From: an uncultured Porphyromonadaceae bacterium
GTDB lineage: Bacteria; Bacteroidota; Bacteroidia; Bacteroidales; UBA11471
Length of the DNA: 57,891 nucleotides
Assembly (NCBI GenBank): GCA_900547555.1
Contig: URHG01000012.1
Location: 1 to 57,891 of the forward strand
Reading direction: 5' to 3'
In this document: positions 26,873-36,319 of the stretch, piece by piece
Layout: the number at the start of each line of letters is the position of its first letter
How positions within the stretch are numbered: the stretch's first letter is position 1
The notes under the pieces: model-generated
Databases searched by the model: none
Told to the model about the DNA's origin: nothing
Seen by the model: only the letters and a program-made list of their open reading frames with translations
Program-made: the position numbers and the translations under genes

Positions 26873-28405
26873 CTACTTTCTTTTCAAAGGAAATAATTGT
26901 TTTACTTTTTGTATTAAAAACAAGCGCTCACTTTTAGACAATCCTATAATATACACGAGCAAAATTATTACACATGCACTCGCCAAAGATGAATACACAA
27001 ATGAACCCAAATTAGGTTCAGGCTTATAAAAGACAAACAAGGCGACAAGGATTGTCGCAATCAGAGAAAGGGGAACAATGACGATTTTTAAATAACGAGA
27101 GGTACTCAACCCGATAAGAGGCAGTATAAAACGCACTCGCAACATTTGTGTAAATAACTCGATACATAAATACACCACAAACACCGACTCAGGTCGAGCC
27201 ACACCACTTTTCAATACAATATAAGAGATCGGAACGATCATCAACAACGAACAACTCTCGATGATTTGCACCTTACGGATTCTCCCCGTAGCATGAAGAG
27301 ATGTAAGTACAGAACTCTTCAACGATTCTATTGTCGAAATAACAAGGGTAAGCCGAACAAAAGCCACCGTATATTGAGGAACATTTCCTAACCATAAGCC
27401 CAATATATATTCAGCATTTATAATGATAGGAAAGCTGAGTAACAGCATCAAAAAGAAGGCATATTTCGAACTATATAATACCAACTTATGCATATAGTCA
27501 AGATTATTCGACGCATAAGATTTCGTAATTTGGGGATTCAACGCCATCTGAAAGTTCGTTACAAATCGGGTTACTGCACCTTGTACTTGTACCGATACCC
27601 CTCGAGCGGCATTGACCACCGGTCCGAAAAAAATATTCAACAAAATATTCAGTCCCTGTGTATAACCGACAATCGCCAAATGTCCCAACGAAGTCCAACC
27701 CGAATAGGCAAACATTTCTTTAAGCCGATGTTTTTCGTATATCAACGGAGCTCTACTTTCAGGGAAGTTTCGGCGACAGTATAATGAATAACACAGCCGG
27801 ACAATAAGTTGCAGGAAAAGTAAAAGCGCTGCATAAACAATAAGTTTATCCCAAGCAGTCCACTGTATAAGGTAAGCAATGGCCAATCTCGAAACTACCT
27901 CGAATATAGAAATATAAGCAAACGCTTTCATCTGTTCATGCGCAATGATCAAGGCATTGTACGGAGCACTAAGTATCGATACCATAGATGTCGCTACCGA
28001 ACACTGATATACCCAAAAGGCGGCTGTCATTCTCTCTGCCGGAATAACAAGCTTATTCAACAACAGCCATAGTCCCAACGTCTCGGCCAATATAAATATA
28101 ATGACGGCAAAAAGAATCTGAATAAGGCGCGTAGTGCTTACGACACATCGTAACTCGGTTTTATCTCCCCCACCGAGGGCGACCGTAATATATCTCGATG
28201 AAGTTCCAGCCATAGAATCGGAAACGAACGAAAATATGGCAATTATACCACCGACAACATTAAACAAGCCAAAATCGACATCTCCCAATGCACGCAATAT
28301 CACCCGAGAAGTAAAAAGACTTACCCCCATAATAAGTATCATTCTCAGGTATAAGAAGAATGTATTACGGGCTATACGCTTATTATTTGCGAGTTGAATA
28401 TCCAT
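26873..28405 (-). CDS. Wzx-like polysaccharide/lipid-linked oligosaccharide flippase
   Basis: A 510-residue membrane protein with about 14 helices, from the MOP superfamily of lipid-linked sugar flippases. The N-terminus (RMILIMGVSLFTSRVILRALGDVDFGLFNVVGGIIAIFSF) is characteristic. It would flip undecaprenyl-linked repeat units to the periplasm, working with the two GT2 transferases just downstream and perhaps with the DUF368 carrier-recycling protein upstream (36-base gap). No polymerase (Wzy) or initiating transferase is in the group, so it is either incomplete or serves a short glycan. Confidence 0.87.
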   Translation of the reverse strand: MDIQLANNKRIARNTFFLYLRMILIMGVSLFTSRVILRALGDVDFGLFNVVGGIIAIFSFVSDSMAGTSSRYITVALGGGDKTELRCVVSTTRLIQILFAVIIFILAETLGLWLLLNKLVIPAERMTAAFWVYQCSVATSMVSILSAPYNALIIAHEQMKAFAYISIFEVVSRLAIAYLIQWTAWDKLIVYAALLLFLQLIVRLCYSLYCRRNFPESRAPLIYEKHRLKEMFAYSGWTSLGHLAIVGYTQGLNILLNIFFGPVVNAARGVSVQVQGAVTRFVTNFQMALNPQITKSYASNNLDYMHKLVLYSSKYAFFLMLLLSFPIIINAEYILGLWLGNVPQYTVAFVRLTLVISTIESLKSSVLTSLHATGRIRKVQIIESCSLLMIVPISYIVLKSGVARPESVFVVYLCIELFTQMLRVRFILPLIGLSTSRYLKIVIVPLSLIATILVALFVFYKPEPNLGSFVYSSLASACVIILLVYIIGLSKSERLFLIQKVKQLFPLKRK

Positions 28406-28441
28406 CGGTAAAAATCGATATGTGGCCTTTTATTTGAAATC

Positions 28442-29353
28442 TTATTTTACTTTTTTCGCCGATAGTTTTTCCAAAACATAGACGAGTGCAAAACCGACAA
28501 TCATCAATATAATTCCTTCTACCAAATACTCATTGGGCAAAATATTGTTTTCTACCAAAGGTTTTACTTCTCCATGTGTATCGGTATAGGTCTCCACCAC
28601 CTCTTTCCACGGCCAAACTTTATTTAAAGAACCCAACATAAAACCGGTCAAAACCGACAAAGTAATATTCCGGAAATGCTTCAACGCATACGATAACACC
28701 CGGGAAAAACTCGTAATACCCAACAATGCACCGAACGCAAATACGCCGAGAACAATAAAATCGAGTTTATTGACTGCCTCCATGATGTAAAAATATTTGC
28801 CCAACAGTACCAAAATGAAACTACCTGATATTCCGGGCAAGATCATGGCACAAATGGCAATAGCACCACAGAGAAAAATAAAAAGCAGATTGGTCGATGT
28901 CTCGGCCGGCGTAGCAATTGTAATATAATAAGCAACTACGGCTCCGGCGATGAAACCTAATATCGTTTTCCAACTCCACTCTTTAATGTCTTTTGAAACA
29001 AACCATGTAGATGCAAGCACCAATCCAAAAAAGAATGCCCAAACAAGAACAGGTTCATTTACCAACAAATAAGTTATCAACTTAGCCAAAGAAAGTATAC
29101 TGATTGCAATACCGAACAACAAAGACAGTAAAAAATTGGCATTGATGGCTTTCCAGAAAGCGGCAATTTTACCCGTAAACAAAAGTTTCAACGAGTGCAT
29201 ATTAATACTTTTGATCGAATCGATCAACTCATCATAAATGCCAACGATAAAAGCAATCGTCCCACCCGATACACCGGGGACCACATCGGCAGCCCCCATA
29301 CCTATTCCTTTAAGCACCAAAACCGCATAATCCTTTACGCTCCGTTTTTCCAT
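28442..29353 (-). CDS. DUF368 undecaprenyl-phosphate translocase family protein
   Basis: A 303-residue polytopic membrane protein of the DUF368 (PopT) family. It shows the internal duplication of the family: GAADVVPGVSGGTIAFIVGIYDE near residue 21 and CAMILPGISGSFILVLLGKYF near residue 167 are the two re-entrant motifs. Members in other bacteria return undecaprenyl phosphate across the inner membrane for reuse in wall and surface-glycan synthesis. That fits its position directly before the flippase and glycosyltransferase genes. It begins 11 bases after a TPR protein gene and is almost certainly cotranscribed with it. Confidence 0.85.
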   Translation of the reverse strand: MEKRSVKDYAVLVLKGIGMGAADVVPGVSGGTIAFIVGIYDELIDSIKSINMHSLKLLFTGKIAAFWKAINANFLLSLLFGIAISILSLAKLITYLLVNEPVLVWAFFFGLVLASTWFVSKDIKEWSWKTILGFIAGAVVAYYITIATPAETSTNLLFIFLCGAIAICAMILPGISGSFILVLLGKYFYIMEAVNKLDFIVLGVFAFGALLGITSFSRVLSYALKHFRNITLSVLTGFMLGSLNKVWPWKEVVETYTDTHGEVKPLVENNILPNEYLVEGIILMIVGFALVYVLEKLSAKKVK

Positions 29354-29364
29354 AAAATCCTACG

Positions 29365-30810
29365 TTATAAATTTGTATTCAAATTTTTTCCCAATTCATC
29401 TCTCAAAAGATCCATAATACGAGCAAGAGACTCGATACGACTCCGGTTCTCTTCATCTAAATTATTCAATATCTCAGGGTCGTTCATAAGTGACTCTATC
29501 CTATCGGCAAGATGCATCGCTTCCTCGACATCGCCATATTTAAAGTGAGCCAATGCCAAACTTAGCAACATCTCTACATCGATATGCTGCGTATATTCCA
29601 CGGCTCGTGTATAATATCCGATAGCCTCGCGGCAATATCGAGTTCTGTTTTCACCATCGGACGACAAAGCAAGCCGTTCCATAATTTGAGCCAGATTTTT
29701 ACACGCATATACATTCTCGGGATCAAGAGACAAAACCTGACGAAATTGTTTTTCAGCTGCTTCCAATTTGTTCTCCGACATATCTATCTCCCCGACAAAC
29801 ATAATGGCATCGATATGATAGGCATCGGCTTCGAGAGCTTTCTCCAACGCATCGCGCGTATTGGAAATATCATTCAGACTATAATAATTGGTCGCCAGTT
29901 GATAATAAAAATCGGCATTGGGATAGTCGGCATATTTTATGGCGAGCAACAACGAATTTATAGCTTTCTCATATAACTCCATGTGCGAATAACATGCTGC
30001 CAGCATGGCATGTGCCAGACTTTTATCCCGAGCTGTATCTATCACCTCATCGAAGATGTGCATCGCTGCCTGAAAATCTCCTTTATTGTATAGGCAACAA
30101 CCTTTCGAAATCATCGTTTCGACATTGTTTTCATCGATAGCCAAAGCGAAATCACACGCCTCGATAGCCTCATCGTATTTTCCCCGCAAAGCCAACAATC
30201 GGGCCAAATCGAACCAATCGGCATGAGAATACGGGTCTTTATCGAGCAACTTATTATATATGGCTATCGCCTCGTCATTCTTCTGTTGATCTTCATAAAT
30301 ATGAGCCAATTCCCGCATAAGGGCATCTCTGTCTTTCGGCAGTCGTCGACATGCCTCATCGATGAAAGAGAATGCTTCGGAAAAGCAATCATAGTCGAGA
30401 AAAAGATCTATAACGTCGAGACATATTTCCAAAGATAATTCATCGGAATCGAGCAAGTCGTCGATATAAGCCACAGCCCGCATAAAATCAGAACGAATCA
30501 ACGCAATCTCCGTCTGAATAAGAAGAGCATCGGCTGTATGGCTATGCACCTCATCGATCTGACGTTCTGCCTCATCGATACGGTCAAGACACAACAAATA
30601 TCCGGCCCGACGCACCAACAAATCGGTGTTTCCCGGGTGCAACTCCAATCCATACTCAATAACGCCGAGAGCATCTCGATATTGCTCCGAAAGTTCGTAT
30701 TCATAAGCAATATCCTCTATATCTTCCGCATCGAAATAACGGCGTTTGCCGCAACGGAGCATATCCTCGTAACGGCGTATCAAATCGGAATTGATCTCTT
30801 CATTATCCAT
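29365..30810 (-). CDS. Large TPR-repeat protein
   Basis: A 481-residue soluble protein made almost entirely of tetratricopeptide repeats from about residue 40 to 440. Examples are YKNALGV-type unit YRDALGVIEYGLELHPGNTDLLVRRA, DEAIAIYNKLLDKDPYSHADWFDLA, and KLEAAEKQFRQVLSLDPENVYACKNLA. I chose the ATG at 30810 (MDNEEINSDLIRRYEDM), since the longer frame adds an unlikely polar-hydrophobic extension. It has no signal peptide, so it is probably a cytoplasmic scaffold. This type is common in Bacteroidales next to the DUF368 gene. What it binds is unknown. It follows glnS by 81 bases. Confidence 0.8.
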   Translation of the reverse strand: MDNEEINSDLIRRYEDMLRCGKRRYFDAEDIEDIAYEYELSEQYRDALGVIEYGLELHPGNTDLLVRRAGYLLCLDRIDEAERQIDEVHSHTADALLIQTEIALIRSDFMRAVAYIDDLLDSDELSLEICLDVIDLFLDYDCFSEAFSFIDEACRRLPKDRDALMRELAHIYEDQQKNDEAIAIYNKLLDKDPYSHADWFDLARLLALRGKYDEAIEACDFALAIDENNVETMISKGCCLYNKGDFQAAMHIFDEVIDTARDKSLAHAMLAACYSHMELYEKAINSLLLAIKYADYPNADFYYQLATNYYSLNDISNTRDALEKALEADAYHIDAIMFVGEIDMSENKLEAAEKQFRQVLSLDPENVYACKNLAQIMERLALSSDGENRTRYCREAIGYYTRAVEYTQHIDVEMLLSLALAHFKYGDVEEAMHLADRIESLMNDPEILNNLDEENRSRIESLARIMDLLRDELGKNLNTNL

Positions 30811-30891
30811 AAAACCGTTTTTTAAGACAATACCGAAGCAAAGCGAAATCCATTCCGCATTACTCCGGTACACAATTGGCTTATATCAATT

Positions 30892-32595
30892 TCAATGCTT
30901 ATCTTTTATTTTTTCCCAACTATCTTTTAAAGACACGGTGCGATTGAAGACCAAATGCTCTTGAGTCGTATCGGGATCTACCGAAAAATAGCCAATACGC
31001 TGGAACTGATAATGGTCTCCCACTTTTGCCGTCTCTGCCAAATACGGCTCGATATAGGCTTTTACAACCGACAAAGAATCGGGATTCAATAATTCCCTGA
31101 AATCGGTATCCTTTTCTTCGGCCGGATTCTCTACCATGAAAAGACGATCGTACATACGCACTTCGGCTTCAATGGCATAACGTGCCGAAACCCAATGTAA
31201 CGTACCTTTCACTTTCCGATTGCTTTCGGGCATTCCGCTACGGGTCTCGGGATCGTATTCGCAATATACCTCCTCGATTTCATCGGAGGCATTCTTTTTA
31301 CAGCCGGTACATTTTACTATGTACGCCGATTTGAGACGGACCTCCTGACCCGGTGTCATACGGAAATATTTCTTGGGCGGATTCTCCATGAAATCTTCCC
31401 GTTCGATATAAAGTTCCCTTGTAAAAGGCATCGAATGTACGCCGGCCTCGGGCTTCTCGGGATTATTCTCCGCATCGAGATATTCGACCTTATCTTCGGG
31501 ATAATTGGTTATAATAAGTTTGACCGGATTTACTACAGCAGCCACCCGATTGGCATTCTTATTAAGGTCTTCCCGAATACTATGTTCGAGCAATGCGACA
31601 TCGATAAGACCGTCGAATTTGGTATACCCTATCTTATTTACAAAATTGCGTATCGATTCAGGCGTATATCCGCGACGACGTAATCCGCACAGAGTCGGCA
31701 TACGGGGATCGTCCCATCCCGAAACGAGTTTTTCCTGAACCAACTGTAAAAGTTTCCGTTTGCTCATTACGGTATAAGTAAGGTTCAGACGGTTGAATTC
31801 AATCTGTCGAGGACAATAGCTTTCGTCGGCCAAGAATTTCACAAACCACTCATATAAAGGTCTATGCACCTCGAACTCCAATGTACAAATAGAGTGGGTA
31901 ACCCCCTCGAAATAATCCGATTGTCCATGTGCAAAATCATACATGGGATACACATTCCATTTCGTACCCGTACGATGATGCGGGTGTTTTATAATCCGAT
32001 ACATAATCGGATCGCGCATGTGCATATTCGGAGAAGCCATATCTATTTTTGCCCGCAATACCATCGCGCCTTCTTCAAATTCGCCCTTATTCATGCGCTC
32101 GAACAAATCGAGATTTTCTTCTACGGAACGATCACGATACGGACTGCTTACTCCGGGTTGTGTAGGAGTTCCCTTTTGCTGGGCGATTTGTTCCGAGGTC
32201 TGCTCATCTACATAAGCATATCCCTCCTTTATCATACGCAATGCCAAATCATACAATTTCGGGAAATAATCCGATGCATAGTAAAGACGATCTCCCCAGT
32301 CAAAGCCCAGCCAGTGAATATCTTCCATAATAGAATCGACATATTCTACATCTTCCCGGGCCGGATTGGTATCGTCAAAACGCAAATTACATGTCCCTCC
32401 ATATTTTGCGGCAATCCCAAAATCCATGCAAATAGCCTTTGCATGACCTATATGCAAATAACCGTTAGGCTCGGGCGGAAACCGCGTATTCAAACGCCCG
32501 CCGTTTTTACCCGCAGCCAAATCGGCCTCGACAGCCATTTCTATAAAATTCAGGCTTTTCTTTTCTTCTTCATTGTGTTCTGCTACGTGTGTCAT
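30892..32595 (-). CDS. glnS: Glutaminyl-tRNA synthetase
   Basis: A class I synthetase charging tRNA-Gln directly. The 567 residues contain the HIGH-region PPEPNGYLHIGHAKAI, the FDDTNPAREDVEYV block, and the KMSKS-equivalent VMSKRK. A beta-barrel anticodon-binding region fills the C-terminus. I take the ATG at 32595 (MTHVAE); a TTG two codons earlier is open but less likely. The TATCTTTG box 50 bases upstream on the minus strand is the probable promoter. Its presence shows that glutamine is charged without the GatCAB route, as usual in Bacteroidales. Confidence 0.97.
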   Translation of the reverse strand: MTHVAEHNEEEKKSLNFIEMAVEADLAAGKNGGRLNTRFPPEPNGYLHIGHAKAICMDFGIAAKYGGTCNLRFDDTNPAREDVEYVDSIMEDIHWLGFDWGDRLYYASDYFPKLYDLALRMIKEGYAYVDEQTSEQIAQQKGTPTQPGVSSPYRDRSVEENLDLFERMNKGEFEEGAMVLRAKIDMASPNMHMRDPIMYRIIKHPHHRTGTKWNVYPMYDFAHGQSDYFEGVTHSICTLEFEVHRPLYEWFVKFLADESYCPRQIEFNRLNLTYTVMSKRKLLQLVQEKLVSGWDDPRMPTLCGLRRRGYTPESIRNFVNKIGYTKFDGLIDVALLEHSIREDLNKNANRVAAVVNPVKLIITNYPEDKVEYLDAENNPEKPEAGVHSMPFTRELYIEREDFMENPPKKYFRMTPGQEVRLKSAYIVKCTGCKKNASDEIEEVYCEYDPETRSGMPESNRKVKGTLHWVSARYAIEAEVRMYDRLFMVENPAEEKDTDFRELLNPDSLSVVKAYIEPYLAETAKVGDHYQFQRIGYFSVDPDTTQEHLVFNRTVSLKDSWEKIKDKH

Positions 32596-32644
32596 AGTCA
32601 AAGTTTTTCTACTTGCAGATATACTTCCTTAAATTTGTTAGCGG

Positions 32645-32652
32645 CAAAGATA
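32645..32652 (-). promoter_or_regulatory. -7 box for glnS
   Basis: CAAAGATA on the plus strand reads TATCTTTG on the minus strand, in front of glnS. No clear -33 element. Confidence 0.55.
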
Positions 32653-32703
32653 ACGAATAAAATCTATTATTTATCCATTTCATAACTCATATTTGTCATA
32701 TAC

Positions 32704-33177
32704 TCAGATACCATTTTCCTGTCGCTTCTCTTTATACTCCATATCATACAAATCAAACCCCTGAGCCCAATAGTTTTTTACAACCTCTTTCAATTCAAAA
32801 CCATGCTTCTCATAAAAACCATATACAAACTGAGATGTCCTCACGGTCATTTTCCGAATGCTCTCAACAGCCTTCAATTTCTCAATTCTATACCGAAGCA
32901 ATCGCGAACCTAACGATTTCCTTTGATAATCCGGGTGAAAAATATCCCAACTGATTTTTCCATGCGTCATGTTATCTGCGAAATTTATTCCTCCGCACCC
33001 CACTATCAACTCATCGACCAATAAAACATAATAGAGTTCTCTTTCTCTATCCAAGTACATATCGAATGCCGCCTCCTCTTCGACGGCAAAATACATCGGT
33101 ATATTCAATCGGATCAAATCCATGACGGCATTTTTATCGGCCGGTTCATATTCCCTAATCACAATTCTTTTTCCCAT
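32704..33177 (-). CDS. GNAT-family acetyltransferase
   Basis: A 157-residue N-acetyltransferase. The fold-defining acetyl-CoA segment is HPDYQRKSLGSRLLRYRIEKLKA, a variant of the Q/RxxGxG/A motif (QRKSLGS). It is preceded by VDELIVGCGGINF and followed by VRTSQFVYGFYEKHGFELKEVVKNYWAQG. Such enzymes acetylate amines on proteins, antibiotics or metabolites, and the substrate cannot be told from sequence. It stands alone with its own -7-type box 66 bases upstream, back-to-back with the pst operon. Confidence 0.85.
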   Translation of the reverse strand: MGKRIVIREYEPADKNAVMDLIRLNIPMYFAVEEEAAFDMYLDRERELYYVLLVDELIVGCGGINFADNMTHGKISWDIFHPDYQRKSLGSRLLRYRIEKLKAVESIRKMTVRTSQFVYGFYEKHGFELKEVVKNYWAQGFDLYDMEYKEKRQENGI

Positions 33178-33242
33178 TTACATTCATTTCTAAAAATCAA
33201 ACCTTTACAGAGAGAGAATCCCAACATCTCGAATCGATTGTA

Positions 33243-33250
33243 CAAAGATA
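33243..33250 (-). promoter_or_regulatory. -7 box for the GNAT gene
   Basis: CAAAGATA on the plus strand is TATCTTTG on the minus strand, 66 bases before the GNAT start. Confidence 0.5.
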
Positions 33251-33328
33251 AGCCATTCCAAATAGACTAGCCATATAAAGAATATGATTCAAAAAATTCT
33301 TTTGCAAAGAGAAATTTTAATCTGAATG

Positions 33329-33361
33329 TAACATGTTTCTCATGTTATAATATGATTTTTG
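33329..33361 (+). promoter_or_regulatory. Inverted repeat and promoter-like box upstream of pstS
   Basis: TAACATG (33329-33335), a five-base spacer and CATGTTA (33341-33347) form a perfect seven-base inverted repeat. GATTTTTG (33354-33361), one mismatch from TAnnTTTG, follows seven bases later, and the pstS ATG is 25 bases beyond. The repeat overlaps where RNA polymerase would sit between -33 and -7, as expected for an operator or activator site controlling phosphate uptake. Confidence 0.55.
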
Positions 33362-33386
33362 CAACGTCAAATCAATGCTGTAAAAT

Positions 33387-34205
33387 ATGTACAAAAACAT
33401 TCTTTTGATTTCGATTCTTTTTCTCTCCATTTCTCAATCCATTCCCGCGCAACGCATCAAAGGCAGCGATACGGTTTTACCCCTCACCCAAGAATGGGCC
33501 GAAACATTTATGAAAGAATATCCGGGAGCCGCCGTTACCGTAACCGGCGGAGGCAGCGGAGTAGGCATTTCGGCTATCATGGAAGGAACAACCGACATTG
33601 CCATGGCATCTCGTCGCATAAAATTCGGAGAGAAAATAAAAACGAAACAAAATAAAATGGAGCTGTGTGAAGAAATCGTCGCTTATGACGCATTGGCGAT
33701 AGTTGTAAATCCGTCGAATCCGGTAGACAGTCTTACCCGGGAAGAACTGGAAGCTATTTTCCGAGGTAAAATAACCAACTGGAAAGAGGTAGGCGGTCCC
33801 GACGCAAAAATTATTGTCTATTCGCGAGAAACCTCTTCGGGCACCTACGAATTTTTCAAAGAAAGCGTTCTCGAAAATAAAAATTACACCAATAATATAT
33901 TATCCATGCCGGCCACCGGAGCGATCATACAATCGATAAGGCAGACCAAAGGCGCTATCGGATATGTAGGTATGGCCTACCTAAATCCTTATGTAAAAGC
34001 CATAAAAGTCTCTTATGATGACGGGAAAAGCTATGCATACCCATCGATAGAAAACGCCCGGGCAAAAAAATATCCTATCGTACGTCCTCTTTATTATTAC
34101 TACAATAAAAAAGATGAGAATGAAGTACGACCTTACCTACAATTCATCACATCGGAAAGAGCCGAAAATATATCTTTGAAATTAGGGTTCATTCCCGCCA
34201 TGTAA
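33387..34205 (+). CDS. pstS: Phosphate-binding protein PstS
   Basis: The periplasmic phosphate receptor of the PstSCAB ABC importer. The 272 residues start with a signal peptide (ILLISILFLSISQSIPAQ). The phosphate-binding motifs follow: IKGSDTVLPL, GGGSGVGISAI, TDIAMASR and SRETSSGTYEFF. Its lobe sequence DSLTREELEAIFRGKITNWKE closely resembles a segment inside the neighbouring PstC. The start fits a 25-base distance to a promoter-like box. The pst genes follow at 17, 6, 15 and 17 bases, so they form one operon ending in phoU. Confidence 0.95.
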   Translation: MYKNILLISILFLSISQSIPAQRIKGSDTVLPLTQEWAETFMKEYPGAAVTVTGGGSGVGISAIMEGTTDIAMASRRIKFGEKIKTKQNKMELCEEIVAYDALAIVVNPSNPVDSLTREELEAIFRGKITNWKEVGGPDAKIIVYSRETSSGTYEFFKESVLENKNYTNNILSMPATGAIIQSIRQTKGAIGYVGMAYLNPYVKAIKVSYDDGKSYAYPSIENARAKKYPIVRPLYYYYNKKDENEVRPYLQFITSERAENISLKLGFIPAM

Positions 34206-34222
34206 CCAAACAAGAATTACAC

Positions 34223-35416
34223 ATGAAAAAGTGGATAGACCATATCGCAAAACGGATATTTACCGTAAGCGGTTTTGTAACCAGTGCCGTTATTTTACTG
34301 ATTATCGGATTCCTCTTTACCGAAGCAATCGGGCTCTTCAATAATCCGATAGTAGAAGAAGGCTATACTCTCGTCGTCAATAAAGAAAATCCAATAAAAT
34401 CTCTCAGTTCCAAGCAGATAAAAGATTTGTTCGATGAAGAGATCGTCAATTGGAAAGAGCTCGGAGGCAGCGATATTCCCGTACAGACATTCCGTCTCGA
34501 AGATCTGTTGAAACATTACTCCGAAGAAGAACTCGGATCGGAATATGAATATGCCGGGGAAAAAATCGGTGATTTGATCCGCCGAAACCCGGGAATGATC
34601 GCATTTGTTCCTCTAAACTTAATCCGGAACGAACCCGACATACGCATGCTCGAAGACAGGGATATTCCGGCAAAAGATGTTTTACTCGGGACAGAATGGT
34701 ACCCGACAGCCACTCCATCGCCTATCTTCGGAATATTACCTTTATTGTACGGAACTCTCTGGGTAAGTTTTTTTGCCATACTGATAGCCCTCCCGTTCGG
34801 ACTTTCCGTTGCCATCTACATGTCCGAAGTCGCGAATCCTAAAATCAGGAATATCCTGAAACCGATTATCGAACTGCTCAACGGAATCCCTTCGGTCGTT
34901 TACGGATTTTTCGGACTGGCTGTCATCGTTCCGCTGTTGCAAAACACATTCGACCTACCTGTGGGAGAATCGGGATTGGCGGGAAGCATCATATTGGCAA
35001 TCATGGCCTTACCCACAATCATCACCGTTGCGGAAGATGCAATGAGCAACTGTCCTCGCTCCATGCGCGAAGCCAGTCTAGCACTCGGGTCGACACAATG
35101 GCAAACCATATACAAAGTGGTGATTCCGTCTTCTATTTCGGGAATCACATCGGGGGTAGTGCTGGGAATAGGCCGCGCCATAGGAGAAACCATGGCTGTG
35201 CTCATGGTTACCGGTAACGCGGCAGTCATACCCTCTTCGATTTTAGAACCATTGAGAACAATCCCGGCAACCATTGCTGCCGAACTGGGTGAAGCCCCGG
35301 CCGGAGGCGCACATTACCAATCGCTGTTTTTACTTGGGGTCATACTCTTTTTCATCACCTTATTCATCAACTCTTGCGTCGAAATCGTCTCTTCCCGCAA
35401 CAAAATAAAAAACTGA
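34223..35416 (+). CDS. pstC: Phosphate ABC transporter permease PstC with a PstS-like insertion
   Basis: The first inner-membrane permease of the phosphate importer. Residues 14-40 form the first helix. The remaining helices and the coupling loop (EASLALGSTQWQTIYKVVIPSSISGI, then GIGRAIGETMAV) run from about residue 167 to the end, as in normal PstC. Between them lies an extra periplasmic stretch of about 115 residues (44-158). It resembles part of PstS: NPIKSLSSKQIKDLFDEEIVNWKELGG matches the PstS lobe, and NPGMIAFVPLNLI matches the later PstS strand TKGAIGYVGMAYL. The 397-residue length is about 80-110 above that of proteobacterial PstC. Its role might be docking or regulation; that is inference. 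Confidence 0.93.
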   Translation: MKKWIDHIAKRIFTVSGFVTSAVILLIIGFLFTEAIGLFNNPIVEEGYTLVVNKENPIKSLSSKQIKDLFDEEIVNWKELGGSDIPVQTFRLEDLLKHYSEEELGSEYEYAGEKIGDLIRRNPGMIAFVPLNLIRNEPDIRMLEDRDIPAKDVLLGTEWYPTATPSPIFGILPLLYGTLWVSFFAILIALPFGLSVAIYMSEVANPKIRNILKPIIELLNGIPSVVYGFFGLAVIVPLLQNTFDLPVGESGLAGSIILAIMALPTIITVAEDAMSNCPRSMREASLALGSTQWQTIYKVVIPSSISGITSGVVLGIGRAIGETMAVLMVTGNAAVIPSSILEPLRTIPATIAAELGEAPAGGAHYQSLFLLGVILFFITLFINSCVEIVSSRNKIKN

Positions 35417-35422
35417 CCATAT

Positions 35423-36304
35423 ATGAGTTTCGATACCACCTTATTTTCAAAACGGCGACGGATAGTCCAGAACCTGATGTTTACCCTATTCCGTATTTTC
35501 AGTTACAGCATTGTCGCCATATTGTTTTTCATTTTAGGCTTTATCATCATAAAAGGCATCGGGGTAATCAGTTGGGACTTCATTACCCAAGCCCCCAGCG
35601 ACGGCATGACAAAGGGAGGAATATGGCCGGCGATAGTCGGTACTTTCTACCTGATGATAGGCAGCGCCTTGTTTGCGTTCCCCATCGGAATCATGAGCGG
35701 AATATATATGAACGAATATGCCCGCTCCGGAAAAATCGTAAATTTTATCCGCACGATGACCAATAATCTGGCCGGTATCCCGTCTATTGTATTCGGACTG
35801 TTCGGTATGGCATTCTTTGTCAACCGGCTCAGTTTCGGAGATAGCATATTGGCCGGTTCATTAACGCTGGGATTGCTTGCGCTACCCATCATCATTCGTA
35901 CCACCGAAGAAACGTTCAAGGATATCCCATCCTATTTCAGAGAAGGAAGTATGGCCTTAGGGGCAACCAAAGCACAGACCATCTGGAAAGTCCTACTCCC
36001 TATGGCCACCCCGCGCATCATTACAGGACTCATACTTTCGCTGGGACGTGTCTCGGGCGAGACAGCTCCTATCCTATTCACCTGCGCGGCATACTTTTTG
36101 CCGAAATTACCGACCAGTATTTTCGATCAATGTATGGCATTGCCCTATCATCTTTATGTCGTTGCAACCAGCGGGACCGATGTCGAAGCACAACAACCGA
36201 TCGCTTACGGAACAGCTTTTGTACTCATCGTCATCGTCTTGATAATGAATTTAGCGGCCAATGGCATACGGAATTATTTCGATAAAAAAATCAAGTTAAA
36301 ATAA
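35423..36304 (+). CDS. pstA: Phosphate ABC transporter permease PstA
   Basis: The second permease of the phosphate importer, 293 residues with about six helices. It contains the BPD_transp_1 coupling segment EGSMALGATKAQTIWKVLLPMATPRII, followed by LSLGRVSGETAPILFTCAAYFLPK, both typical of PstA. It lies six bases after pstC and 15 bases before pstB, so translation is tightly linked. Length and motifs are normal, in contrast to the enlarged PstC. Confidence 0.95.
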   Translation: MSFDTTLFSKRRRIVQNLMFTLFRIFSYSIVAILFFILGFIIIKGIGVISWDFITQAPSDGMTKGGIWPAIVGTFYLMIGSALFAFPIGIMSGIYMNEYARSGKIVNFIRTMTNNLAGIPSIVFGLFGMAFFVNRLSFGDSILAGSLTLGLLALPIIIRTTEETFKDIPSYFREGSMALGATKAQTIWKVLLPMATPRIITGLILSLGRVSGETAPILFTCAAYFLPKLPTSIFDQCMALPYHLYVVATSGTDVEAQQPIAYGTAFVLIVIVLIMNLAANGIRNYFDKKIKLK

Positions 36305-36319
36305 TAAACACAAACAGAC

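Noticed and set aside
32596..32601. TTG start for glnS
   Set aside because: The ATG two codons later is normal and adds nothing lost; a TTG start is not needed.
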